Both the position numbers and the translations under genes were made by a program. This document shows, piece after piece, positions 1-9,669 of a stretch of 64,000 nucleotides of DNA; the stretch's first letter is position 1; every line of letters starts with the position of its first letter. Below the pieces are notes generated by a model, which ran no database searches, was not told the origin of the DNA, and worked only from the letters and a program-made list of their open reading frames with translations. The DNA lies in NCBI RefSeq assembly GCF_000350225.1, contig NW_005178661.1:43812-107811 (forward strand). Direction: 5' to 3'. The stretch is from Chondrus crispus (Eukaryota > Rhodophyta > Florideophyceae > Gigartinales > Gigartinaceae).

Positions 1-349
1 GGATCAGACGGTGAGGCCGGCAGGCGTATCGGGTGTGGACATGGGGAGGGAGGTGGAGGGTGTTGGAATGCAGACTTTGCACTATGGGGAGAGCGGCAAG
101 GATGGGGGGGGGATGGGGTGGGGTGGGGTGGGGTGATGCATTCATGACGCGGAGACACAGAGGCAACACGGCAGCGAGGCTTGCCGCCACTTGCCTCACA
201 CAGAGGTCCACTCACCATGCGCCAGCAAGGCTCCTTTCCCCCTGAATTTTCTTTCTTTTCCAACACCCTCTCTTCTTCATCGTCTCCCCGCCGCCTTCGT
301 CTCTTCTCCTCCCGAACCCGCCTCCCTCCCCCTGATTATCTCCGACACC
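1..349. other. 5' flank, G-rich
   Basis: No gene is seen here. It is the upstream region of the Bin3-type methyltransferase. Positions about 101-136 hold a run of G followed by GGGGT repeats on the plus strand, which could fold into a G-quadruplex. A pyrimidine-rich stretch (about 230-345) runs up to the start codon and probably contains the 5' UTR. Confidence 0.5.
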
Positions 350-1393
350 ATGCCAACGCAACCCGCAAACCCCCGAAAGCGTCTCCGCATCCCCTCTCCG
401 CCTCCTTCAAAGCGTTCCCGAGCAAAGGTCCCTCTCTCTGGTGCCCCCTCCTCGCACGGAAGCTATCTCAACTACTACCACCGCCGCCACGCCGGCCACT
501 CCCCCACCTCAGACGACCGCCTCTCCGTCATCACTCCCCTCCTCGGACGTTACAAATCCCCTGTCCTTCTGGATATTGGCTGCAATGATGGCGCCGTCAC
601 AGCCAGCCTCGCCCCCAGTGTCGCCTCTGCGGTGGGGGTCGATATCGACGCCGGCTTGGTCGCTAAAGCTCGCAAGCGAGTCCGAGCCACCGTCGCCTTG
701 CTTCGCGCGACAGGGGGAAAAAACGAGTCGGATGAAGATTTTATACCTATCTCGTGCCATGTTGTGCAAGGACCGCCTGTCGAGCTAGTGCAAGCGCCCC
801 CCGAGCCCGAGCAAGTGCACGAGGGAAAGGAATTTCCGTTCAACCTTTGCTTCCGCTGCGAGAACTTCGCAGCTGAGAAGCCTGGTACGACCGCTATGGA
901 GCACCACGCGTACGACGTCGTGTTGTGTCTGAGCGTGACGAAGTGGGTTCATTTGCACGGCGGGGACGCTGCATTGAAGCGTTTATTCCGACGTATGAGC
1001 GACTGTTTGCGCCCGGGCGGGGTACTGATATTGGAGCCGCAGCCGAAAAAGAGCTATAAGCGAGCAAGGCAGAAGAAGATACGGGGAGCGAATCGAAAAT
1101 TTGGGCAGGACCTCAAGATTAAACCGGAGCAGTTTAAAGAGATTTTATTGAAAGAGGGGGGGTTTGAAAGATTTGAACTGCTGAGAGATGTAGCGCAGGA
1201 GAAGGGGAAGATGTTCAATCGGCCGATTATGGCCTTTTTTAAGAGGGGCAGTGATGAAGGGGAAGCTGGGACGGGTGAGGCCGGACTGGGTACCCGGTTA
1301 GATGGGGATACCGGAGGGGCAAGTACAGAGGAGGGAGTGATTCGAGAGCCGTCTGGGGCCAATAAGGCGCCTGCGAATGGTTCTACTAGATAG
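350..1393 (+). CDS. MEPCE: Bin3/MEPCE-type RNA methyltransferase
   Basis: A 347-residue SAM-dependent methyltransferase of the Bin3 family, which methylates the gamma (or 5') phosphate of small RNAs (7SK and U6 by MEPCE, tRNA-His and pre-miRNA by BCDIN3D). The N-terminus is basic (KRLRIP, KRSR), suggesting nuclear entry. The family signature HGSYLNYYHRR is at about 36-46, motif I LDIGCNDG at 74-81, the SAM-acidic GVDID near 96-100, then LSVTKWVHLHGGD and LRPGGVLILEPQP, which are diagnostic of Bin3. The last 50 residues are low-complexity. The reading frame is open further upstream, but the ATG at 350 has a good context (CACCATG) and directly precedes the basic leader. Whether its substrate is 7SK-like, U6 or tRNA cannot be told from the sequence. 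Confidence 0.88.
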   Translation: MPTQPANPRKRLRIPSPPPSKRSRAKVPLSGAPSSHGSYLNYYHRRHAGHSPTSDDRLSVITPLLGRYKSPVLLDIGCNDGAVTASLAPSVASAVGVDIDAGLVAKARKRVRATVALLRATGGKNESDEDFIPISCHVVQGPPVELVQAPPEPEQVHEGKEFPFNLCFRCENFAAEKPGTTAMEHHAYDVVLCLSVTKWVHLHGGDAALKRLFRRMSDCLRPGGVLILEPQPKKSYKRARQKKIRGANRKFGQDLKIKPEQFKEILLKEGGFERFELLRDVAQEKGKMFNRPIMAFFKRGSDEGEAGTGEAGLGTRLDGDTGGASTEEGVIREPSGANKAPANGSTR

Positions 1394-2122
1394 CATTTGA
1401 GGAAAAGGGGCGATGAGCTAGAAAAGTCTCGACATCGAGCGAAGATTGGGGTCTCGTAGTGGAAGCAGCATGAAATGATTGCAGTCGACGACTGCTATTC
1501 AGAAACATCGGACAGACTTATCAGGTTTTACATGCGGCATGCGATGTTCAAAATCACATGCATGTTACTTAAGCGATTGCGCAAGAGCAGGACGGCTCAC
1601 ATGATTCCACAGAAGTGGGAGACCTGCGGCTCTTGCAGAGACAGCTCAAGCAGGAAGGATATGCAGTAAGCTCCCCAGGAGATTGGAATGCTGCGCCTTG
1701 GGGACTCGACTGCAGAGAAAATATCTCGGCGGATCCTCGCAAGTCGGCCAACGCGTAGCCCTGTTGGTGTATTAGCAGGACGGCGCCGAAGTTGGCGTGA
1801 CGTGTACAGGATGCATCATAAGTCATACTGTAAGAATGCGCCAGCATCCGGCAACAACCCCACAGCCACACGTTCTGCCACACGTTCCGCAGGAAGTCCA
1901 CGCCAACACGTCCTTCATTTCCCTCCGTGTTGCCGTTCTTTCCTTTAAGACATAAAAACAGATTACAGAAAACCACCTCTCGCGCTATCGGGGCAGTTCT
2001 CGAGTATCCCCTTCAGTGCCTTGTAAACTGATAAAGCGTGGTTCGCCGCACCGTCCCTTACACACTTCCAACAACGGCGAAGCAAACCGACACTTTGTGT
2101 GTGCTTTTATCGCCCAGTCGAA
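1394..2122. other. intergenic, no gene seen
   Basis: A 729-bp gap between the methyltransferase stop and the histidine-phosphatase start. A 135-codon frame on the minus strand (1569-1976) has no recognisable domain and I do not call it. The last 150 bp probably include the promoter and 5' UTR of the next gene. Confidence 0.4.
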
Positions 2123-3059
2123 ATGGATACTGTCATTACGTGCGAGGAGGTGAAGCCTGGGTCAACCGCCATGCTCAAGCCGGGAGAGTCTCAAAAGGTC
2201 ATTCACCTTGTCCGTCATGGACAAGCTACTCACAACCGTAAGCATCGCAATATTCGCGTCACCCTTGCATTTTGGCCCTCAACGTACCTTTTTGAAAGCT
2301 AACAATTGCCTTAATCCATCGCCGTGTCCTTAATGAGCAGTTTTCGCGGCAATGAAGCATACCGAAGGCACGCCGTGCAAATGCGCTCTGAAGCAGAAGG
2401 GTTGTCCTTACATAAATGAGGAGCACACTGACGCAAGGTTAACTCAGAGAGGACGTCTGCAGGCTGTAGCTGCAGGTTCGCGTCTCCTGCAAACTTTCCC
2501 TGTACCGCAGTGCGCCTTCGTATCCCCGCTGTCCCGCACATTGCAAACCGCCACCATCGCTCTTTCTAAGGCGAGCGCACTCTCTATTTCTCTTATCGCT
2601 GAAGAGTCATTGCGTGAACGAAATGGTGTCCACGTCTGCGACAAGCGATCCCCGAAAGAAGATGTTATGGACCTTTACCCGAGCGTGGACTTCGGAACCA
2701 TCGCTCCAGGGCCAGACGCATTGTTTAGCGAAATCAGAGAAACTGAAGAGGAGCTCGCTGCGAGGGGGAAGAAATTCTTCTTGAGCCTGGCGGGCAGGCC
2801 AGAAAGTAGTTTCGCCGTTTTTACGCATAGCTCCTTCTTGTTCAACACCCTCTCGCGTGGCTTTCAAACTCCAGACCCATCAGGTAAGCGCACTTAATCT
2901 CCTGTGTATCATCGCTTTCGTTTTGCATACGGCCACGGACTGCTAACGATGGTCTCCTCTGCCGATGTATGCCCATGCTCTGTGATTGATTTTTCGCAAC
3001 CAGCTGCGCGTCGATTTCAAACCGGTGAGAGTCGCGTAGTTATCTTGACCTACACTTGA
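2123..3059 (+). CDS. histidine phosphatase, phosphoglycerate-mutase-like
   Basis: A spliced gene of three exons: 2123-2237, 2341-2883 and 3004-3059, with GT-AG introns 2238-2340 and 2884-3003. Together they encode 237 residues. Exon 1 ends in the catalytic LVRHGQATHN motif (His nucleophile in RHG). Exon 2 carries VSPLSRTLQTA (second phosphate-binding Arg), the acid region ESLRERNGVHVCDKR and the second catalytic His in FTHSSFLFNTL. Exon 3 gives the C-terminal strand ESRVVILTY. The ETEEELAARGKKFF segment and overall order match the plant 'phosphoglycerate mutase-like protein' group, not glycolytic PGAM, so the substrate is unknown. Both junctions keep frame and complete the known fold, which supports the intron calls. 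The gene converges on TTI1, with 52 bp between stops. Confidence 0.85.
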
Positions 3060-3111
3060 TCCTCATCCAAAAAAATACTGCTTCATTGCCTTAAATGACG
3101 TGCTGCTCACG

Positions 3112-6100
3112 TCATGGCATGACAGAACGATTGCTTCGTACTTGCGTACTATGTAGGGAGGCCTTTCGACACTGCACAGTTGTTGGCGTCGACTTGTCAC
3201 TGCAGAGTAGGCCGGTCAAAACGTCCCCAGCATTCACTTCTTTTAACCTAAGAACTATTGACTCGGCCCATTGGGCACGTTTTTCCCATCGCTCTCTTTC
3301 ATGTCTTATCATGGATCTATTCAAGTGTCTTTCATTCCTTTTGTCATTTAAGCGTGGGTCATTGCGCGAGTCGAAATACACCGCCAGATATTTCACAATG
3401 CTGGAAGCGTGAGGAGCTAGAGATTCTGGTAGCACATTCGCCATAGAGGAAATTGCTTCCAGACATGCATCGGACGCAGACATAGCCCCGTAACTAGGAG
3501 GGGGAATTGGGTTTCCACTGGAATTCATGGTTGCGGACATAAGCAGGGTTGGAAAGAATGACGCCAGACGCAAAAGTGGTCTCATTTTCGGGTAAATCAG
3601 TTTCACAAATCTGTTCCGAATGAACCCTCCTGCACATTGCGCGAGAGCAGAAAGCAGGGTACAAGCTTTGATAACGACAGGAAGCTCAGTTCCCTTTCCG
3701 TTCAAGTATTTGACTAGCTCGTCAACTTGCTCGGCGTTTTCTCGCCCTCGAAGCCTTCTTTGATTCATACGTTGCAGTAAACCTTCTCGCTTGGAAAGTT
3801 TTCCCTGGAGAACTGCGAATTGATCCGGAATTAACGGCAAGATTGTGGCCGCATGCGGTAACAGTTCCGTTTGATTGTCTTCTAGCAAATAAACAGCCCA
3901 GGTTGCACAACCAAGCGCAGCAGCTCGAACGTTCCACGGACGACCAACGAGCAAATCCCGCATCCCATCCAGAGTGTTCAGCGCGACCTGCTCAAACGCG
4001 TTTCGCACGAAGTTGTCTTCATTCAGCTTTTCTTCCATTTCCGCTTCCGTCTGCTCTTTCGCTGATAAATCGTGGTAGTAAGCCATGTCATCTGTACAAT
4101 AGTAGAGGAGCTTCTTGCGCAACATTGCTATGTGCAATTCGGAATTAGATTCTTTCTTACCGCTGCTATACATAGCCGGTGGCTCCGTTCCCTTATTCTG
4201 AGATGTAGTGGTGCGGCTTTGGCGAACAGCCGTCGCCAGAACACTTTCGATTGCCCCTAATGATTTGAGTGCTCGAGAGTTCCCTGCACCAGCCAGATTA
4301 TTGTTTAAATCACGGAGCGTGCTATCGAGCAAGAGAATGGCTTCTTCACTGACGGCATCCCCTCTTGTCCCAATGATAAAGGTAAGGACATCAATGGCCC
4401 ATCGCTCCTCGAGATGCCTCCCAACGCGAGATATCAAGTAGTTCAAATGCCGACCCAGTAGAGCTCTGGCGTTGGAGCATCTAACCGTCTTCCCTATCTT
4501 GTCCAATGTCGTATGGGCGGCGTTGTGAATGCCCTTCTCCCCGTGAGAAACGTCTTTCAGCAGACTGATTAGCACAAGTAGGACGACGTCAGAAGAGAGT
4601 GGTTTCGACAGCTGTCGCTCGTACATATCTGACATGTCTTGAATCAACGCCGACATGCAGTGCAAAATGCAATGCTTCAAGCTAATCATTGTATCATCGA
4701 CTGAAGTAAGCCCATCAGAAACATCGTGCTCAAAAGCCGGAAGAAAAAAACAAGTCATGGTACCCAAAACATCTCTTGCGCATTGCATGACATGGTTAAC
4801 GTGCTCTTTCATTTCGTTTGTCGGTATCTCTTTCCTCGCAATTGCACCTCGGACAGCTGCTTGAAGGATCAGGACTGCGTGCGCTCTAGACTTGAATGCA
4901 GACCCAAAGTGAAACGAGTCCGTTCTTCTTGCCGACTCACCGGAACCGGGATCCTCTTCCCCATCCTCGTTCTTGGACCCATGAGACAAGAGAGTGGTGA
5001 AAATTGATGAGAGCAAACCAGCTCTCCCAATTTGAGAACTTGTCTCTAGGACAACATTGCTGAGCTTCAAAAATTGTTGATCCTCTGGGTCACCACTTTC
5101 GTTCCAGAGAACCTGATGTGTGGACATCAACATTTCACAGAAACCGCTTATTCCAACTCGAACAAGGGAAAATGCAAAATCTGACGGTGTCACAATAAAA
5201 CTTGCTCTCTCAGATTGTATATCATGCGAGGGGAGAAAGATGCGCAGAAAGCCCTTGCAAACTTTGACCCGAAAGGTCTCATCCTTCCTCTTCAGCAAAC
5301 AGGCAATCGTACATTCTGCGATATTCTTTGATGCGGATCCGTCGTTGCCCAAGATCACTTCATCGCTTTCCCTAGCCTTGCCGACTATGACAAAAGCATC
5401 TTGGCGGTTAACACAGGTTAGTACTGCCTTGAAGCAAGTTTCGATTTCTCGCAGTCTGACCTCACCAACCTTGACAAGCTTCTTGAAAGCTCGCAAGGCC
5501 TCATTTTTAATGATGGGATATTCATCTCCAGCGAGTTCTACAAGAGCAAATATCAACAAGCAGCGAGTTCTCTGATCAACTGAAAGCGATGACGTATCCA
5601 TCAAAGATATACGGACAAAACGGGCAACGGCCAAACGGGCACGCACGCTGTTATGGCAAGACGGCCCAGTTTGCGACTCCAGGAAAAGGCGTAGACGTAG
5701 CGAAACTTCCCTTGAAGCGGCGGCTGACCACGAAGCATTCCGTGCAATCAAAAGACTAGTTCGCGAGGATTTCTCCACATGTGGCGTGTCAGCAACGCCA
5801 GCCATCCCTGTGGCACCCTCTCGCGCGCTTCCTGTAGGGGATTCACGGATGCGGTGCTCCTCTAGTGCTTCTGCAAAAGACCTCTCATGGCCGTTTACGG
5901 CTGCATGTGTAATCTCTTTCGGTGGAAAGACGCCGTATACGATAGAAACCAGAGTGTCCAAAGCGGCGACTAATATCGGGGCTTGGTCTAACGCAGAATT
6001 TTGGAGTACTCTCGCCATGTTTGAGACTAATCCAGGAAGAAATGCAGCAAGAAGATCTTCAGGCATGGAGCGCACAAGAGCTGAAAGGGCCAGAAAGGCA

Positions 6101-6720
6101 GCTTTTCTCACTGCAGGAGCACGTTCATGACGACCAGTGATGGCCAACGCATGAGAGACGTGTGCGGCGGCAAGCTGCGCTTGCTCTGAGGCGGCGAGTG
6201 CGGATTGTAGAGAGAAGGGCACCTCTGGAGGGCTTGGGAAGATAGAGGCCACACAAGGGAACAAGCTTTCTTCTTCCGATTCCGAAGCTGAGTTTTCTGC
6301 TGCTAAGGCATCTTGCTCCTCGGAAGTGAGCATGAGCTTTCCAAAACTGGACAACCGGTCTCCACCATGATTTTCGGTCACCGGAAGCTGCGAAAGCTTA
6401 TTTTCTTGGGCATCAAACCCATCACCGTCCAGTGCGTCAACAAGGAGTGCGAAAAGCGAACGCAATGTCTCTTCATTCCAAAGAGGCAGGGCCGTCCACG
6501 AAGAGTTTTCAGGCGGAGAGGAGGGTCCGAGCAATCGGGAAACTGTGCGTAGCACGAGAGTGCGGACGGAGGCTGGTAAATTACGAGATCGGACTGACTC
6601 TCGAAGTGAGACCAAAGATGAGTTTCGTGTGGCAGAGTGTAGCTCGGCAAATGTGTGCGGAAGAGTTGCAAGTTCCGATACGAGACCAGAAAGTTCCGCT
6701 TGAGAACGTGGGGCAGGCAT
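3112..6720 (-). CDS. TTI1: TELO2-interacting protein 1 (TTI1), HEAT repeats
   Basis: A 1202-residue intronless protein, helical throughout and consistent with HEAT repeats. TTI1 is a scaffold of the TTT complex (TELO2-TTI1-TTI2), which with HSP90 helps fold PI3K-like kinases such as TOR and ATM. The best family match is C-terminal: a pair of helices around WAVYLLEDNQTELLPHA followed by PVVIKACTLLSALAQCAG and FIRNRFVKLIYPKMRPLL, the conserved TTI1 segment in which a 'GDFIRRRF...VWP' helix recurs. Earlier repeats include AVRKAAFLALSALVRSMPE. The frame stays open upstream to 6861, but that start would be GTG; the first ATG is at 6720. It is divergent from the PPR gene. Another HEAT-repeat scaffold is possible, but the C-terminal motif favours TTI1. 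Confidence 0.72.
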   Translation of the reverse strand: MPAPRSQAELSGLVSELATLPHTFAELHSATRNSSLVSLRESVRSRNLPASVRTLVLRTVSRLLGPSSPPENSSWTALPLWNEETLRSLFALLVDALDGDGFDAQENKLSQLPVTENHGGDRLSSFGKLMLTSEEQDALAAENSASESEEESLFPCVASIFPSPPEVPFSLQSALAASEQAQLAAAHVSHALAITGRHERAPAVRKAAFLALSALVRSMPEDLLAAFLPGLVSNMARVLQNSALDQAPILVAALDTLVSIVYGVFPPKEITHAAVNGHERSFAEALEEHRIRESPTGSAREGATGMAGVADTPHVEKSSRTSLLIARNASWSAAASREVSLRLRLFLESQTGPSCHNSVRARLAVARFVRISLMDTSSLSVDQRTRCLLIFALVELAGDEYPIIKNEALRAFKKLVKVGEVRLREIETCFKAVLTCVNRQDAFVIVGKARESDEVILGNDGSASKNIAECTIACLLKRKDETFRVKVCKGFLRIFLPSHDIQSERASFIVTPSDFAFSLVRVGISGFCEMLMSTHQVLWNESGDPEDQQFLKLSNVVLETSSQIGRAGLLSSIFTTLLSHGSKNEDGEEDPGSGESARRTDSFHFGSAFKSRAHAVLILQAAVRGAIARKEIPTNEMKEHVNHVMQCARDVLGTMTCFFLPAFEHDVSDGLTSVDDTMISLKHCILHCMSALIQDMSDMYERQLSKPLSSDVVLLVLISLLKDVSHGEKGIHNAAHTTLDKIGKTVRCSNARALLGRHLNYLISRVGRHLEERWAIDVLTFIIGTRGDAVSEEAILLLDSTLRDLNNNLAGAGNSRALKSLGAIESVLATAVRQSRTTTSQNKGTEPPAMYSSGKKESNSELHIAMLRKKLLYYCTDDMAYYHDLSAKEQTEAEMEEKLNEDNFVRNAFEQVALNTLDGMRDLLVGRPWNVRAAALGCATWAVYLLEDNQTELLPHAATILPLIPDQFAVLQGKLSKREGLLQRMNQRRLRGRENAEQVDELVKYLNGKGTELPVVIKACTLLSALAQCAGGFIRNRFVKLIYPKMRPLLRLASFFPTLLMSATMNSSGNPIPPPSYGAMSASDACLEAISSMANVLPESLAPHASSIVKYLAVYFDSRNDPRLNDKRNERHLNRSMIRHERERWEKRAQWAESIVLRLKEVNAGDVLTGLLCSDKSTPTTVQCRKASLHSTQVRSNRSVMP

Positions 6721-7149
6721 GGCAAACAGGAGTCTCAAGTCACCATTTGCCCTTCGCTGGACCAGCAGCTCAGCACCTCGATTCTGAAGAGGCGGGCATC
6801 CACAACCTTGATTGACAACCTCCCTACCGTATGTTGAATTCAAACGAGTAAGCCTCGGCACCTACCTCAGAACGCACCCAGGTACCGTACTGTGGAGTGC
6901 TGTAGATACTGGGTTGGTACAGTATCAATCGCAACCTTTCTGGCGATTGATCCGAAAAAAAAAAAGCGTTCTGATTCGATGTATTTTGGTAAGAAAATCA
7001 TTTTATTGTGAGGTCGGGCAGCTCTATGCAACCCCTGTATGTGCCCTTGGCGCTTTCCTTCCGAGTTTGGCACCCCCCTGCGGAGTGCGCAATTTCGTTT
7101 ATGGCTAGTCGTTCGACGGATTCTTTTCTCTTTCCTTGCCTCACCCGAG
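6721..7149. promoter_or_regulatory. shared promoter region TTI1/PPR
   Basis: The gap between two divergent starts, so both promoters must lie here or inside the first codons. It contains a run of A (about 6955-6964) and several copies of GTAC/TACTGT-like words at 6888-6925. No TATA box is obvious. This is an inference from gene order only. Confidence 0.4.
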
Positions 7150-9444
7150 ATGCAAGCTTTTGCATCGCACGTCCCGATCGCACTCAACGCACATAGCCAA
7201 CGATCTCGAATCTCGCCCCTCTCTGAGGTCATCAAGCCTCCTCGTCTCCCTTCACGAACACGTTGCCGCTGTCAGTTGCAGATTCCACAACCCGTCGCCT
7301 CTGATTCATCTCCTCTTGCTAATTCTGTCGAGCAAGATCTGCAAAATGGTCAGCTTGAAGTTGCAATTACTAGGATTGAAGAGGCAATCTCCAACCAAAC
7401 AAAAGAACAAGAACCAGCCTTGGTCTACCACTTCTTCCACAGCTTGCTCTTCCGGGCAAGCAAAGGTCGGCAATGGCATGTTGCCCTTCGAACATTTTAT
7501 GCCATGGAGTCCACGGGCTTATTCTGCGTGCGCTCAACATCCTGTCACCTTTTCACTGTTCTGACTCGCGCTGGAAGGATCAAAGAGGCAGAAAAGGCCA
7601 TGAATGCGTTGTGGAAGACATACATTGTTCTTGCAGATGGCTCACAGAAAGAACTGAAAGGAGGCCAACTCCAACGTCGTCAACCGGACGAGAAAATGGT
7701 CACAAACATGGCCAACTCAGCGGTCGAACTCGGGCGGCCTGACATAGCTGTCAATGCCCTGCAGAAGATGGAGAAACACGGAGTGGCATTTACGGTATTT
7801 ACAGTAAGCGTCTTGATAAAAGCACATGGCAGGCAACGCAACGTAGAGGGCGTTACCAATGTTTTGAATGGGCTTGTCGGTCGACGAATCGAACCTGATT
7901 TGATTGTGCTCAATACCGCCATCGATGCATACGTGCGCTGCGGAGAAAAGGGAAAAGCTGGTCAGGTTTTACGAGATATTAGCAAACGGGGACTCGCTCC
8001 GAATGCTTCAAGCTACAATCCGATATTGCGAGAAATCGCGCGATCAGGGAAACTGGAAGAGGCTCTGAATTTACAAGAAGACATGAACCGTCGGGATATT
8101 AAACCATCGGCATATACATACAATGCTCTCATCCAAACTGCCGTCACGGCGAGGCAATGGACGCTGGCAACTGACCTTTTGATCGCATCATCCGCTGCTG
8201 CGCAGAAGTGGAGTCGCAAAGGTTCACGCTCCAGGGGGGAAAACTATGAGGATTCTGCAGCAGCTGCGATGTCCAAAGATGTGGCCGTGGGATTCACGAC
8301 TGTGATTTCGGGCCTAGCGCTCAACGGCGACATCAAGCGAGCTGGGCAGCTATTAGACTATATGGTGAAGCGCATAGAGGAATCTGGAAAATCGGCCAAG
8401 CTCGAAGCCGAGATTGGGATTGCTGTCAGCGCCATTCTTAGCGCTCTATTGGGACAGAATGAGGTGGTGCGGGCGTGGCGGCTGTTTCGCTCTGTACGCA
8501 AACGATTCAGTATTTCTCTACCACCAGATACATACAACGCAGTTATTCGCGGGCTTGCACGCCGAGGGGAGGTCGCGTACATGGATGCTGCGGACTATGT
8601 GTTTTCCGAAATGATGGAAGCGTTCAACGAGCAACGCTGTCGTGAAAACGAGGACGACTACCCCCTGCCAAAGGACGTGTTGGGGTCAACGCGAGGGGCG
8701 AAGGCGACACCGCAGGACATCACGCTGGCATACAATACATTGATCGATGGCCACTGTCGTTGCGGAATGGCGAGTGCTGGAGAAGGTCTCCTCGAGGAGA
8801 TGGAGGAGAACGGGCACGTGGCAACGGTGGTGACGTATACAACTCTAATCAATGGATACGGGAAGGAAACTGACCTGGTGTCGACGCGGCGGATCTTCAA
8901 GCGTATGCGTGAGCGCGGGATTTCACCTGACCGGGTCACTATGAACGCGTTCATCGGAGGGTGTGTGCGGTCGGGGGACATGGAGCTAGCGTTGCGTTTG
9001 TTCGAGGAGATGCAGCGGGTTGGGAGCCGGGTGTCACCTAACCTGGTGACGTTCTCGGCGTTGATTGCGGGGTACGTGCGGCAGAACAAACGGAACGAGG
9101 CTTGGGATATGTATGAGGAAATGAAAGGACTGCAGATCGTACCGAATGAGCGGCTACTGGATCGGATGATGGCGGCTTTCGTGTCGCCGGATTTGAAGCC
9201 GGGGCGGGGAGAGATGGATGACGGGGAGGAGAATGTGCACGAGGCCGATATGGAGGAGGTGTTGAATCTGGGGGAGCAGGTGGAAGGTAAGCTCGAGGTT
9301 GGGTTGGAGGGAGACGTCCTGCGGAAGGAAGGGTGGACATCGCAGAGAGCGACGATTTTGTTGCAGGATATGGAGATCTGCAGATGCTCAGAGGTTAACA
9401 AGAAGAGGTGGCGAAAAGCCATTTCTTCATTATGGGTTTCGTAA
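7150..9444 (+). CDS. P-class pentatricopeptide repeat protein
   Basis: An intronless protein of 764 residues from the ATG at 7150; an in-frame ATG at 7039 would add 37 residues. The leader after 7150 starts MQAFASHVPIALNAHSQ and is rich in Ser, Arg and Pro, like a plastid transit peptide. The rest is about a dozen 35-residue PPR motifs, for example LIVLNTAIDAYVRCGEKGKA, TLAYNTLIDGHCRCGMASAG, VVTYTTLINGYGKETDLVST and LVTFSALIAGYVRQNKRNEA, so it should bind single-stranded organelle RNA. No DYW, E or SMR tail is seen. The C-terminal 80 residues are acidic and not repeat-like. A transposon begins 24 bp after the stop, so the 3' UTR or polyA site may come from transposon sequence. Confidence 0.88.
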   Translation: MQAFASHVPIALNAHSQRSRISPLSEVIKPPRLPSRTRCRCQLQIPQPVASDSSPLANSVEQDLQNGQLEVAITRIEEAISNQTKEQEPALVYHFFHSLLFRASKGRQWHVALRTFYAMESTGLFCVRSTSCHLFTVLTRAGRIKEAEKAMNALWKTYIVLADGSQKELKGGQLQRRQPDEKMVTNMANSAVELGRPDIAVNALQKMEKHGVAFTVFTVSVLIKAHGRQRNVEGVTNVLNGLVGRRIEPDLIVLNTAIDAYVRCGEKGKAGQVLRDISKRGLAPNASSYNPILREIARSGKLEEALNLQEDMNRRDIKPSAYTYNALIQTAVTARQWTLATDLLIASSAAAQKWSRKGSRSRGENYEDSAAAAMSKDVAVGFTTVISGLALNGDIKRAGQLLDYMVKRIEESGKSAKLEAEIGIAVSAILSALLGQNEVVRAWRLFRSVRKRFSISLPPDTYNAVIRGLARRGEVAYMDAADYVFSEMMEAFNEQRCRENEDDYPLPKDVLGSTRGAKATPQDITLAYNTLIDGHCRCGMASAGEGLLEEMEENGHVATVVTYTTLINGYGKETDLVSTRRIFKRMRERGISPDRVTMNAFIGGCVRSGDMELALRLFEEMQRVGSRVSPNLVTFSALIAGYVRQNKRNEAWDMYEEMKGLQIVPNERLLDRMMAAFVSPDLKPGRGEMDDGEENVHEADMEEVLNLGEQVEGKLEVGLEGDVLRKEGWTSQRATILLQDMEICRCSEVNKKRWRKAISSLWVS

Positions 9445-9669
9445 GGGTCCTGAAGACATTCGTATGTACAGTGCTGGCCAAAATGATAGGGACACACCCA
9501 ATTTGCATTGCTGCAAGCTCCTTTTGCCCCAATCATAGAACAGAAGGTGCTCTCTATACATATTGGTCGTGCTAACCACGATAAAAAAGACGGTTTTATA
9601 AAAGCAAAAATAGCCTTGGAACTAAAAAGCCAAACGTGTATAACAGTTTCAGTCGTAACTCGACAACTA

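Noticed and set aside
191-349. Upstream extension of the Bin3 methyltransferase
   Set aside because: The 53 extra codons are Pro/Ser-rich and come from a pyrimidine-rich leader. The ATG at 350 has the better context and precedes the basic N-terminus.
1569-1976. 135-codon minus-strand ORF
   Set aside because: No domain, no good start context, biased composition. Probably a chance frame.
6721-6861. N-terminal extension of TTI1 to 6861
   Set aside because: The extra 47 codons begin with GTG, not ATG, and overlap the probable shared promoter. The first ATG is at 6720.
8658-9536. 292-codon minus-strand ORF
   Set aside because: Lies antisense to the PPR repeats, which are clearly coding on the plus strand. 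The reverse reading has no domain and is Ser/Arg-rich as expected of a shadow.
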